Positions 1 through 6,309 of a stretch of DNA of 8,065 bases are shown one piece after another. The stretch is taken from positions 1 to 8,065 of the forward strand of contig CATBLW010000276.1 of NCBI GenBank assembly GCA_949486985.1. Reading direction: 5' to 3'. A program made the position numbers and the translations under genes. The notes beneath the pieces were generated by a model that was not told where the DNA came from, searched no databases, and worked only from the letters and a program-made list of their open reading frames with translations. Each line of letters starts with the position of its first letter. The first letter of the stretch is position 1. The stretch comes from Prochlorococcus marinus str. MIT 9215. Its GTDB lineage: Bacteria > Cyanobacteriota > Cyanobacteriia > PCC-6307 > Cyanobiaceae.

Positions 1-35
1 GTCCCTTTGCCGGCCGCCAGGATCATCGCCTTCAT
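1..35 (-). CDS. Sugar-nucleotide pyrophosphorylase (NTP_transferase family), N-terminal fragment cut by window edge
   Basis: Read on the minus strand from the ATG at 35-33, the window holds MKAMILAAGKG and the first two bases of a codon that can only be Thr. This is the N-terminal signature of the nucleotidyltransferase superfamily (hydrophobic strand, then LAAGxGTR), whose glycine-rich loop binds the NTP phosphates. Members transfer a nucleotidyl group to sugar-1-phosphates, making GDP-mannose, UDP-glucose or similar cell-envelope precursors in the cytoplasm. The exact substrate cannot be told from 11 residues. A TAAGG at 49-53 lies 13 bases upstream, slightly far for a ribosome binding site. 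The gene starts 45 bases after the scpA stop in the same direction, so cotranscription is likely. A chance match is possible in so short a stretch, but motif, start codon and position all agree. Confidence 0.72.
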   Translation of the reverse strand, partial: MKAMILAAGKG

Positions 36-80
36 TGGCGTTGTTAAGCCTTAGGTCGATTAGCAACCTTAGACGGCCAT

Positions 81-983
81 TCAGGCCACCATCGCAGCAT
101 CGGCCGGCATGGCATCTGGCACGTCAAGACTCTTGATCGGTAGTTGGGCCACACTTCCAGGCGCCAGTAAACGCTTGAGCCGAATGGGGGCGTAAAGGAA
201 GTCTTTTTGTTCCAGTTCCAACTTCCCTTGCGAGGAAAGAAATAGCAGGGCCCAGAACACGCCCACTCGATCGGTGTCCAGGTCGGCAGCAGCAGCTTGT
301 CGCCAATGTCCAACCAAGGTTTCGAAATCGACCCAATGCAAAGCCTGATCCCAGTTGTTGAGGAAAACGCCTAGAGCTGCAGTGGTTTCTGGAAGTTTTT
401 CTCTGTGAGCGAGTGCGGTGACTTGGGCAATGGCTTCCCTCTCGCTATAGCGCTTAGTGCGTTGGCGTCGTCGTTGTTGCAACTCGTCGGTCTCCAGCTG
501 TTCAGCAATGGATTCCAGCTGCTCAATTAACTCCCCGAGCGTGACAGGACGTCTAAGCGGTGGGGGGGCGACAGGGCGCCGACGCAGATGCCGCTCTGGG
601 CGCTTGGGAAGAGCAAAACTGTCATCAAGCCAGCCTTGTTCAGCCAGCTCGGCGTCGAAACCTTCTTCCAGTAATGGTTCTGGGGGAAAGGTTTGCGCTT
701 CTAAGACCTCTGCCTTCAGTCCAACCAGAACAGAAGCGGCCAGAAAGGCTTCGCTGCTGTCGGCGAGATCCCTCTCATAGCTGCCTCCCAGTCGATTCAC
801 CTGGTCGGCGATTTGGCGGGGGATCTCAATGCGTTGTCTGAGCTGATCGAGGAATCCATCCACAACAGCGATGACATCCACATCCCATGGATCCAGTTCA
901 CCTTTGACAGCAGCGTCCTGCAGGAGGCGTATGGCAAGGCGGGCGCCGGAATCAGCTCCTCTGATTAGCCCGTCATCCGGCAA
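81..983 (-). CDS. scpA: Segregation and condensation protein A (ScpA)
   Basis: ScpA is the kleisin that bridges SMC heads, with ScpB, to form the bacterial condensin that compacts and separates chromosomes. The 300-residue protein is close to the usual length (about 250-300). Visible family features are an N-terminal SMC-binding region (about 12-50, including DPWDVDVIAVVDGFLDQL), the helical FLAASVLVGLKAEVLE block (80-95), a variable linker, and a C-terminal winged-helix (about 239-271, VGVFWALLFLSSQGKLELEQ). The linker at 127-146 is unusually rich in Arg and Pro. The start is TTG at 983: an in-frame TAA lies 24 bases upstream (1008-1010), and the nearby ATG (976-974) is out of frame. A weak purine-rich AAAGAG lies 9 bases upstream of the TTG. 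scpB is not in the window. The gene follows the LapA-domain gene by 79 bases and precedes a nucleotidyltransferase gene. Confidence 0.86.
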   Translation of the reverse strand: MPDDGLIRGADSGARLAIRLLQDAAVKGELDPWDVDVIAVVDGFLDQLRQRIEIPRQIADQVNRLGGSYERDLADSSEAFLAASVLVGLKAEVLEAQTFPPEPLLEEGFDAELAEQGWLDDSFALPKRPERHLRRRPVAPPPLRRPVTLGELIEQLESIAEQLETDELQQRRRQRTKRYSEREAIAQVTALAHREKLPETTAALGVFLNNWDQALHWVDFETLVGHWRQAAAADLDTDRVGVFWALLFLSSQGKLELEQKDFLYAPIRLKRLLAPGSVAQLPIKSLDVPDAMPADAAMVA

Positions 984-1018
984 GGTGAACGTCTCTTTTT
1001 CTGCAAGTTATCGAGCCT

Positions 1019-1034
1019 CTGGCAGGGATGCCAG
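1019..1034 (-). other. Short stem-loop between LapA-domain gene and scpA
   Basis: CTGGCA, a GGGA loop and TGCCAG form a perfect 6-bp inverted repeat in the 79-base spacer. It lies 28 bases after the LapA-domain stop and 35 bases before the scpA TTG. No T-run follows on either strand, so it is not a canonical intrinsic terminator. It could be a weak terminator, an RNA processing site or mRNA 3' protection. A perfect 6-bp dyad can also arise by chance. Confidence 0.3.
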
Positions 1035-1062
1035 TGTTTGATTGGATTAATTGAACTGTTGA

Positions 1063-1497
1063 TTAGCTTTCTGCATCAACATTGATCGTCTGGCTGTCGT
1101 TGTCGCTTTCGTTATCAGGGTCAACATTGCTTTCTTCCTCGTCAGCCTCGTCTTGCTCATTGGCCGAGCTGGCTGATGGCAGCAGTCCGAGTTGGGTCTC
1201 AACGGTTGAGCGGTAGCGGTTCAGATCACTTTCTAGTTCTTGAATCCTTACTTTCTGGGCTTCTACGGTGCTCACCTCCGTAAGGGTCTCCACGTTCTTC
1301 AACATGCCGCTCCAGGCTGCGAACAACCAGGCGATAAAGGCTCCAATGCCAGCGACCACAAGGAGAAGTGCTGCCAATGGCAGTGTTCTCGATAGGCCTG
1401 GGAACACGTGAACTGTTGTTGGGGCCGTGTTCTGCAGGGTGAAGAACACCATGACCAGTCCGAAGACAAAGATCAGACTGAAATTGACCTGACGCAT
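1063..1497 (-). CDS. LapA-domain (DUF1049) two-helix membrane protein with acidic tail
   Basis: A 144-residue integral membrane protein. Two hydrophobic segments (about 6-22 and 40-62) flank a short loop containing LQNTAPTTVHVFPG, the pattern of the LapA/DUF1049 family, in which an Asn after the first helix and beta-like V/F residues are typical. After the second helix comes a predicted coiled coil (about 66-102), then a strongly acidic tail: from residue 112 to 144 there are 14 Asp/Glu, and no Lys or Arg occurs after residue 96. Enterobacterial LapA acts with LapB in lipopolysaccharide assembly control, but cyanobacterial homologues have no settled role and I do not transfer that function. 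The ATG at 1497 lacks an obvious Shine-Dalgarno sequence. The gene lies 97 bases after ndhD and 79 bases before scpA, all in one direction. Confidence 0.75.
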   Translation of the reverse strand: MRQVNFSLIFVFGLVMVFFTLQNTAPTTVHVFPGLSRTLPLAALLLVVAGIGAFIAWLFAAWSGMLKNVETLTEVSTVEAQKVRIQELESDLNRYRSTVETQLGLLPSASSANEQDEADEEESNVDPDNESDNDSQTINVDAES

Positions 1498-1537
1498 GGT
1501 GGAAAGCTGAGAACAGTAGTGATCTGAAAATTACGGG

Positions 1538-1561
1538 CCACGGTCATGACTGTGACCGTAG
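1538..1561 (-). terminator. Possible ndhD terminator or processing hairpin
   Basis: ACGGTCA (1540-1546) and TGACCGT (1553-1559) form a perfect 7-bp dyad with a 6-base loop. In minus-strand RNA the stem extends by a U-G and a C-G pair to nine pairs (1538-1546 with 1553-1561), which favours function in the ndhD direction. The hairpin begins 33 bases after the ndhD stop. About 8 bases beyond it on that strand is only a short TTTT within AATTTTC, so termination would be weak or partial. It may separate ndhF-ndhD from the LapA-domain/scpA genes. Confidence 0.38.
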
Positions 1562-1594
1562 TGACACGAAAGGACGAAGTTTGTTACTCCCTGT

Positions 1595-3271
1595 TTAACT
1601 GCCTTGCAGCTGTTGCATTGGCAATTTGGGAGCCAAGATCAGGGCTGGAGACAGTTTCGTATTGCGGATTTGAGGGGCTGAGGGTTTGCTGAGGTTCTGC
1701 ATTGCCGCAACATCACGTTTGACGAGTGCGTCAATCGAGGCGCTGTAGGTATCGGTCATCAGGCGCGGGTATAGCCCAATGCCAATGATGGGCACCAATA
1801 GGGCGCTGATGATGTAAACCTCACGGGGCTCAGCATCAACAAGCTTGGTGTGTGAAACCAGTTCGGCATTCTCTTTGCCAAAGAAGATCTCTCTCAGCAT
1901 CGAGAGCAGGTAGACCGGTGTGAGGATCACACCGATGGCTGCAAGTCCTGCAATCACGATTCGGAACGGCAAGGTGAAGGCCTCATCGGTGACAAAACCG
2001 GCGAAGATCATCAATTCAGAGACGAAGCCACTCATTCCTGGCAGCGCTAGAGAGGCGAGGGCACAGACGGTCCAGAGAGCAAACATGATTCGCATCTTCT
2101 GGCCGATTCCTCCCATTTCATCGAGTTGCAGGGTGTGGGTCCTGTCATAGGTGGCTCCAACCAGAAAGAAGAGACTGGCGCCGATCAGCCCATGGCTCAC
2201 CATCTGCAGCATTGCGCCGCTGGTCCCTAGGGCGCTGAAGCTGCCGATCCCGATCAGCACAAAGCCCATATGACTGATCGAGCTATAGGCGATCTTCCGC
2301 TTGAGATTGCGTTGGGCGAAGGAGGTCAGAGCGGCATAGATGATGTTGACCACGCCAAGCACGATCAGCAGCGGAGCGAATTGTGCATGTGCCTCTGGCA
2401 GCAGCTCGGCGTTGAAACGCATCAGGGCATAGCCACCCATCTTGAGGAGGATGCCCGCCAACAGCATGTGGACCGGCGCTGTGGCCTCGCCATGGGCATC
2501 TGGAAGCCAGGTGTGCAAAGGCACGATCGGGAGCTTCACACCGAAGGCAATGAGAAGTCCCGCATAACAAAGCAATTGGAAGCCTGCCCCAAAGCCTTTC
2601 TGAGCAAGAACTGTGTATTCGAAGTTGGGGGTGCCTCCACCGAAGAACCCCATCGCCAGTGCCGCTAGCAGAATGAATAGGGAACTGCCTGCGGTGTAAA
2701 TGATGAATTTTGTCGCCGCATACTGACGTTTCTTGCCCCCCCAGATGGCCAGGAGGAGGTACACCGGCAACAGCTCAAGCTCCCAGGCCAGAAAGAACAA
2801 GAGCATGTCCTGAACGGCAAAAACCGCAATTTGGCCACCGTCCATGGCCAGGATCAGGAAAAAGAACAGCTTTGGCTTGAACGTCACTGGCCAGGCGGCC
2901 AGCACAGCGAGGGCGGTAATGAAACTGGTGAGCAGAATCAGCGGCATCGAGAGGCCGTCTGCACCAACGGCCCAGGTCAGGCCGATATCTGGCAGCCAGC
3001 TGACCCGCTCGGAGAGTTGTAGCTCGCTGACGCTGGGGTCATAACCATTCAAATAGGCCGCCACGGTGATCAGGAAGGTCACCAGGGCGATGCCAAGAGC
3101 AAACCAGCGCACCTGCTTGCCGTCTCCCTGATCGGGGATGAACGGCACCAAAAGAGCGCCAACAATTGGGAAAAAAATCGAGAGGCTTAGCCAGGGGAAG
3201 TTGGCGTTGACCTGTTCTGCGAGCAGAGGCGCAGCAGGGTCAAACGGTGCACTTACGGCAAACTCCAGCAC
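1595..3271 (-). CDS. ndhD: NDH-1 subunit 4 (NdhD1-type proton-pumping membrane subunit)
   Basis: This is an antiporter-like, proton-translocating subunit in the thylakoid membrane arm of cyanobacterial NDH-1, homologous to ND4/NuoM. About 14 transmembrane helices are expected in its 558 residues, normal for NdhD. Numbered from the GTG at 3271, key motifs are AWELELLPVYLLLA with the conserved transmembrane Glu164, Lys246 and His253 in KLPIVPLHTWLPDAHGE, TAPVHMLLAGILLKMGGYAL (264-283), and the RNLKRKIAYSSISHMG block (321-336) with Lys326. I prefer GTG 3271 over the in-frame TTG at 3277: a GAGAAGG lies 7 bases before the GTG but only 1 base before the TTG, and the resulting N-terminus MLEFAVSAPF resembles cyanobacterial NdhD as I remember it. 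Pairing with a 670-residue NdhF and no adjacent CO2-hydration (chpX/cup) gene suggests the NDH-1L form (D1), not the CO2-uptake D3/D4 form. It follows ndhF by 157 bases. Confidence 0.95.
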   Translation of the reverse strand: MLEFAVSAPFDPAAPLLAEQVNANFPWLSLSIFFPIVGALLVPFIPDQGDGKQVRWFALGIALVTFLITVAAYLNGYDPSVSELQLSERVSWLPDIGLTWAVGADGLSMPLILLTSFITALAVLAAWPVTFKPKLFFFLILAMDGGQIAVFAVQDMLLFFLAWELELLPVYLLLAIWGGKKRQYAATKFIIYTAGSSLFILLAALAMGFFGGGTPNFEYTVLAQKGFGAGFQLLCYAGLLIAFGVKLPIVPLHTWLPDAHGEATAPVHMLLAGILLKMGGYALMRFNAELLPEAHAQFAPLLIVLGVVNIIYAALTSFAQRNLKRKIAYSSISHMGFVLIGIGSFSALGTSGAMLQMVSHGLIGASLFFLVGATYDRTHTLQLDEMGGIGQKMRIMFALWTVCALASLALPGMSGFVSELMIFAGFVTDEAFTLPFRIVIAGLAAIGVILTPVYLLSMLREIFFGKENAELVSHTKLVDAEPREVYIISALLVPIIGIGLYPRLMTDTYSASIDALVKRDVAAMQNLSKPSAPQIRNTKLSPALILAPKLPMQQLQGS

Positions 3272-3278
3272 AAACAAG

Positions 3279-3285
3279 CCTTCTC
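3279..3285 (-). promoter_or_regulatory. Ribosome binding site deciding the ndhD start
   Basis: GAGAAGG on the minus strand is the clearest Shine-Dalgarno sequence in the window. Seven bases separate it from the GTG at 3271, ideal spacing, whereas the upstream TTG at 3277 would leave a single base. It therefore supports the GTG start. Confidence 0.65.
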
Positions 3286-3428
3286 ACCACTTTTGGGAGT
3301 GTAGAAATGCTGGCTGATCTGGCATGGCCTCGATAGGCGTTGACACACAGAACGTGTGATCACTCAAGACAATCAATCCAGAGAATTACTCAAGAGATTC
3401 ACTTGAGAAAGTCGCCTACGACAGTCAA
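3286..3428 (-). promoter_or_regulatory. ndhF-ndhD spacer with direct repeats and dyads, possible ndhD promoter/leader
   Basis: This is the longest gene-free stretch in the window. It holds an 8-bp direct repeat ACTCAAGA at 3362-3369 and 3388-3395 (26 bases apart), an inverted CTTGAG at 3402-3407, an 8-bp perfect palindrome GTGATCAC at 3356-3363, and a small dyad CACAC-AGAAC-GTGTG at 3344-3358. On the minus strand the repeats read TCTTGAGT twice upstream of ndhD, a layout that could be paired regulator sites or alternative hairpins. I found no convincing -10/-35 pair. No small ORF with support is present. Confidence 0.35.
3389..3407 (-). terminator. Weak hairpin just after ndhF
   Basis: CTCAAG and CTTGAG form a 6-bp stem around the 7-base AGATTCA loop, 21 bases after the ndhF stop. 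The following minus-strand sequence, TAATTCTCTGG, has no T-run, so strong termination is unlikely. Because a second CTCAAG at 3363-3368 could pair with the same CTTGAG, two alternative folds are possible. Confidence 0.27.
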
Positions 3429-5441
3429 TTAAGCGAGTGGGTTGCCAAGAACGCCAAACAGCATCACGAGTGCAATCACCCCACCGAAAACGATCAGGGC
3501 ATAAAACTGCGCACGGCCAGTCTCGAAATACTTCAAGCCCTCGCCGCTGCCAAGTGTGAGCAGACCTGTGAGGTTGACCACGCCATCCACCACTTTTGCG
3601 TCCACTTCCAGCACTTCCCTTGCCAGTTTGCGGCTACCTCGAACGAAGAGCCGTTCATTGATCGCATCCAAATACCACTTGTTGGCGAAAAAGGCATTGA
3701 TCGTGGGAAAGCGTGCGGCGATGAGTTGGCTGAGATCAATCCGGTGTAGGTAATAGGCCAAGACAGCCACGCTGATCCCTGAGGCAGAAATGGCGACAGA
3801 AGCTCCTGCCAGAGGCAGGAACTCACCCCAACTAAATTTTTCGGCCATTTCCATCGCTTCTTCAGGGTTAAGAAGCGCCGCGAAGCGACTGTTCCATGGG
3901 GTGCCAAGTAAGCCGATCAGTACGGAGGGCACGGCTAGAACCGCCAGCGGCATCGTCATCGACCATGGCGATTCATGCAGAACACCAGCATGGTGAGGAT
4001 GCTCCTCGTCCGTGTCCTTGTTGGCTGCCGCCATTAACTCGGCTTGCATCGCTTTGTCTTCGCCGCGGAATTCGCCTTCAAAGGTGAGGAAGTAGAGGCG
4101 GAACATATAAAACGCTGTCATGCCTGCTGTCAGGAAGCCGACAAACCAAAGCAGTGGGAAGGAGATGAAGGCTTGCCCGAGAATTTCGTCCTTACTCCAG
4201 AAACCAGCCAGTGGAGGGATGCCACTGATCGCAATACAGCCAATCAGGAAGGTGATCGATGTGATCGGCATCTTTTTGCGCAGACCACCCATCAGCCGCA
4301 TGTCTTGGGCCAGGATCGGTTCATGACCAACCACGTCTTCCATGGCGTGGATCACAGAACCTGAGCAGAGGAACAGCATCGCCTTAAAGAAGGCGTGAGT
4401 CACCAGGTGGAACATGCCGGCGACAGGAGCGCCGCAACCCATGGCCAGCATCATGTAGCCCAGCTGCGACACCGTGCTGTAAGCCAGGCCCTTTTTCAGG
4501 TCCATTTGGGTGAGCGCGATCGACGCTCCCAGAAAGCAGGTGATTGTGCCAACCACCGCAATCACCAGTCCCACGATGGGGAATTGGCTGTAGAGCGGCT
4601 CCAAGCGAGCGACGAGGAAGACACCGGCCGCCACCATGGTGGCGGCATGGATCAGAGCTGAAATAGGTGTGGGCCCTTCCATGGCGTCTGGTAACCAGAC
4701 GTGAAGTGGAAATTGTGCTGATTTGGCCATCGGCCCCATGAACACCAAAAGGCAGAGCAATAGGGCGGCCCAGCCAGGCACGCTGCCAGTACTGATTGCT
4801 GCTGCAAGGCCATCAGCGATGCCTTGGAAATCAAAACTTCCTGTCGCCCAGAAGAGGCCGAGAATGCCTAGCAGGAGGCCGAAATCGCCAACACGGTTAA
4901 CCACAAAGGCTTTCTGGGCGGCATGGGCAGCGCCTTCTCGGTCGTACCAGAACCCAACCAGCAGGTAAGAACACATGCCAACCAACTCCCAGAAGACATA
5001 AATCTCCAGGAGATTGGGGCTGATGATCAGCCCCAGCATCGAGCTGCTGAACAGGGCGAGATAGGTGAAAAAGCGCACATAGCCTTTGTCGTGGGCCATG
5101 TAGCCATGGGAGTAGACCATCACCAGCAGAGCGATGGTGGTGACGAGGGCCAGCATGACCGCCCCTAGTGGATCCACCACATAGCCCATCGGCAAGCTGA
5201 AATCGCCGGCACTAGCCCAGATGAAGAGATGCTCAACCACTGGAGCACCGGCAAGCTGTTCTGCCAGAACGGCATAGCTCAGAACGGCTGCAGCACCAAC
5301 GCAAGTGAGTAGAAACACAGCAACCGGCTTGCGTAGGCGGTTGATTGTGCTGTTGAAACTGATCAATGCCAGGCCCGTAGCCACAGCACCGAACAAGGGA
5401 AGCACCGGGATTAACCAGGCGAGGTCAGCGGCCGAGGGCAT
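3429..5441 (-). CDS. ndhF: NDH-1 subunit 5 (NdhF1-type proton-pumping membrane subunit)
   Basis: NdhF is the distal antiporter-like subunit (ND5/NuoL) of thylakoid NDH-1, which couples plastoquinone reduction from ferredoxin to proton pumping in respiration and cyclic photosynthetic electron flow. At 670 residues it has the full NdhF1 length. Conserved features are Glu152 in YVFWELVGMCSYLLVGFWY, Lys240 and His247 in KSAQFPLHVWLPDAMEGPTP, SALIHAATMVAAGVFLVARL (261-280), LKKGLAYSTVSQLGYMM (315-331), and His349/Lys353 in THAFFKAMLFL. The C-terminal part (about 580-670) matches the long lateral helix plus final transmembrane helix. A hydrophilic, His-rich loop lies at about 460-492. The ATG at 5441 has no clear Shine-Dalgarno sequence. 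The gene starts 34 bases after the Z-ISO stop, implying cotranscription. Length and the ndhD neighbour favour the NDH-1L form over NdhF3/F4. Confidence 0.96.
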   Translation of the reverse strand: MPSAADLAWLIPVLPLFGAVATGLALISFNSTINRLRKPVAVFLLTCVGAAAVLSYAVLAEQLAGAPVVEHLFIWASAGDFSLPMGYVVDPLGAVMLALVTTIALLVMVYSHGYMAHDKGYVRFFTYLALFSSSMLGLIISPNLLEIYVFWELVGMCSYLLVGFWYDREGAAHAAQKAFVVNRVGDFGLLLGILGLFWATGSFDFQGIADGLAAAISTGSVPGWAALLLCLLVFMGPMAKSAQFPLHVWLPDAMEGPTPISALIHAATMVAAGVFLVARLEPLYSQFPIVGLVIAVVGTITCFLGASIALTQMDLKKGLAYSTVSQLGYMMLAMGCGAPVAGMFHLVTHAFFKAMLFLCSGSVIHAMEDVVGHEPILAQDMRLMGGLRKKMPITSITFLIGCIAISGIPPLAGFWSKDEILGQAFISFPLLWFVGFLTAGMTAFYMFRLYFLTFEGEFRGEDKAMQAELMAAANKDTDEEHPHHAGVLHESPWSMTMPLAVLAVPSVLIGLLGTPWNSRFAALLNPEEAMEMAEKFSWGEFLPLAGASVAISASGISVAVLAYYLHRIDLSQLIAARFPTINAFFANKWYLDAINERLFVRGSRKLAREVLEVDAKVVDGVVNLTGLLTLGSGEGLKYFETGRAQFYALIVFGGVIALVMLFGVLGNPLA

Positions 5442-5475
5442 CCATGCGAGGCAGGCTCAACGGAGTGTACGCAGT

Positions 5476-6222
5476 TCAGCTCAATAGAAGCTGAAGCTTG
5501 GAATAAAGGAAGGCTCCACTGGCCAGGGAAATAAAGCGATGAGCCCACCAGAAAACCCCGATAGCAATGGCAATGCCCAGTTGCGCTGGCCTCAGCAGTT
5601 CTTGCCAAATGATTGGTTGTCTGCCATCCAACACGGCGACGAAGGGAAGCACGGAGGTGTTCTTTTGCAGCTCTTCAAAGCTCTTGCCGAACTGAGCCTG
5701 CAGCCTTCTGTCGCCATGCCAGACGGCAAACATGTGATGGCCAATCAGGCCGATACAAGTGATCAAGGTGAAGCTGCTGCCAATCCAAAGTTGATGGCTA
5801 AAGCACCACAAGATCTGACCGATGGCTTGGGGATGTCGACTGATGCGGATAATTCCGCTGGCATAGAGCCGCATCTCTGGCTTCACCAAAGCGGGGATCT
5901 CCAGCAGGTTGTATGTGGCTGGATAAAGAAATAGGAAGCTGATGGCTGTAAGGATCCAAACCAGGGGAACCATCCCGGGGACACCTTGCAGATTCCAGAG
6001 ACGAATCCCGTCGTAGCGATGGGCAAGGAAGTAGCCGATCACGATCACCGCGCTCGGAATGCTTGCGGCGGCAAAGATCAAGCGCCAGGCCCTCGCCCCA
6101 ATTCTTGCTTCTGCTTGGCGTCTAACGGCTGCCCCGCCGCTGTGGATAATCGCGAAAAGCATCAGCAAGCCCAGCATCACAAGGCTGCTGTGGTGGAGAC
6201 CATCAGGGGCCAGCTGATCCAC
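5476..6222 (-). CDS. NnrU-family membrane protein, probable 15-cis-zeta-carotene isomerase (Z-ISO)
   Basis: A 248-residue polytopic membrane protein of the NnrU family that looks far closer to plant Z-ISO than to denitrifier NnrU. Z-ISO uses heme b to isomerise 9,15,9'-tri-cis-zeta-carotene to the 9,9'-di-cis form between the CrtP and CrtQ desaturation steps. Z-ISO-like blocks are FAIIHSGGAAVR (23-34), HRYDGIRLWNLQG (68-80), FLYPATYNLLE (98-108), RHPQAIGQILWCFSHQLWIG (129-148), GHHMFAVWHGDRRL (161-174) and the DGRQ end (199-202). His27 and His143, with Cys140, match the maize heme ligands His150, His266 and Cys263 as I remember them, and both pairs of histidines are 116 residues apart. The start is GTG 6222: no in-frame ATG lies between it and the TAA at 6289-6291, and starting at Met16 would cut the first helix. 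It is divergent from rbcR and 34 bases upstream of ndhF. Family membership is firm; the enzymatic role is inferred. Confidence 0.82.
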   Translation of the reverse strand: MDQLAPDGLHHSSLVMLGLLMLFAIIHSGGAAVRRQAEARIGARAWRLIFAAASIPSAVIVIGYFLAHRYDGIRLWNLQGVPGMVPLVWILTAISFLFLYPATYNLLEIPALVKPEMRLYASGIIRISRHPQAIGQILWCFSHQLWIGSSFTLITCIGLIGHHMFAVWHGDRRLQAQFGKSFEELQKNTSVLPFVAVLDGRQPIIWQELLRPAQLGIAIAIGVFWWAHRFISLASGAFLYSKLQLLLS

Positions 6223-6309
6223 TCGCGATTCAGAACGGAGATTAATTCTCCCCTTCAGCCGGGCAGGTTTACAGTTTTTAGATTGTCGTTACTGGGTTAA
6301 CAGGCCCCT
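6223..6309. promoter_or_regulatory. Divergent promoter region between Z-ISO/ndhF/ndhD and rbcR
   Basis: Eighty-seven bases separate two divergent start codons, so promoters for both directions must lie here or in the flanking coding ends. LysR regulators commonly sit divergently from a target and bind the shared region, which makes RbcR a natural candidate. Visible elements are a 15-bp dyad (6237-6251), the related hexamers TTACAG (6269-6274) and TTACTG (6289-6294) spaced 20 bases, TTAACAG (6297-6303), and a -35-like TTTACA (6268-6273) for rbcR without a good -10. CAGG at 6301-6304 may serve as a weak rbcR ribosome binding site. Confidence 0.5.
6237..6251. promoter_or_regulatory. 15-bp dyad, candidate operator
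   Basis: GGAGA-TTAAT-TCTCC is a near-perfect palindrome: five outer pairs match, one mismatches, one inner pair matches around a central A. It sits 14 bases upstream of the Z-ISO GTG in a region shared with rbcR. The AT core with symmetric arms suits a regulator site, and the TTAAT core is compatible with LysR-type boxes, but no factor is demonstrated. On the minus strand its GGAGA half is 24 bases from the GTG, too far for a ribosome binding site. Confidence 0.4.

Noticed and set aside
457..780. Plus-strand Ser/Arg-rich open frame of 107 codons
   Set aside because: It is antisense to scpA. The Ser/Arg composition reflects reading GC-rich ScpA codons in the wrong frame.
974..976. ATG as scpA start
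   Set aside because: It is out of frame with ScpA; the in-frame start available is TTG at 983.
2270..2668. Plus-strand open frame of 132 codons
   Set aside because: It is antisense to ndhD, lies wholly within that strongly conserved gene, and its translation (many His, Gln and Arg) looks like a shadow frame.
3356..3363. GTGATCAC as a CRP or NtcA site
   Set aside because: It lacks the N6 or N8 gap between half-sites of these families (TGTGA-N6-TCACA; GTA-N8-TAC), so the palindrome alone does not support either regulator.
4044..4364. Plus-strand open frame of 106 codons
   Set aside because: It is antisense to ndhF and overlaps conserved transmembrane coding sequence; no domain is seen.
4505..4530. 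GAGCG/CGCTC dyad containing CGATCG, possible HIP1 or operator
   Set aside because: It is not the HIP1 octamer GCGATCGC and it lies inside conserved ndhF coding sequence, so chance is the simplest reading.
5539..5934. Plus-strand open frame of 131 codons
   Set aside because: It is antisense to the Z-ISO-like gene, whose protein motifs are unmistakable. The plus-strand product shows no recognisable domain.
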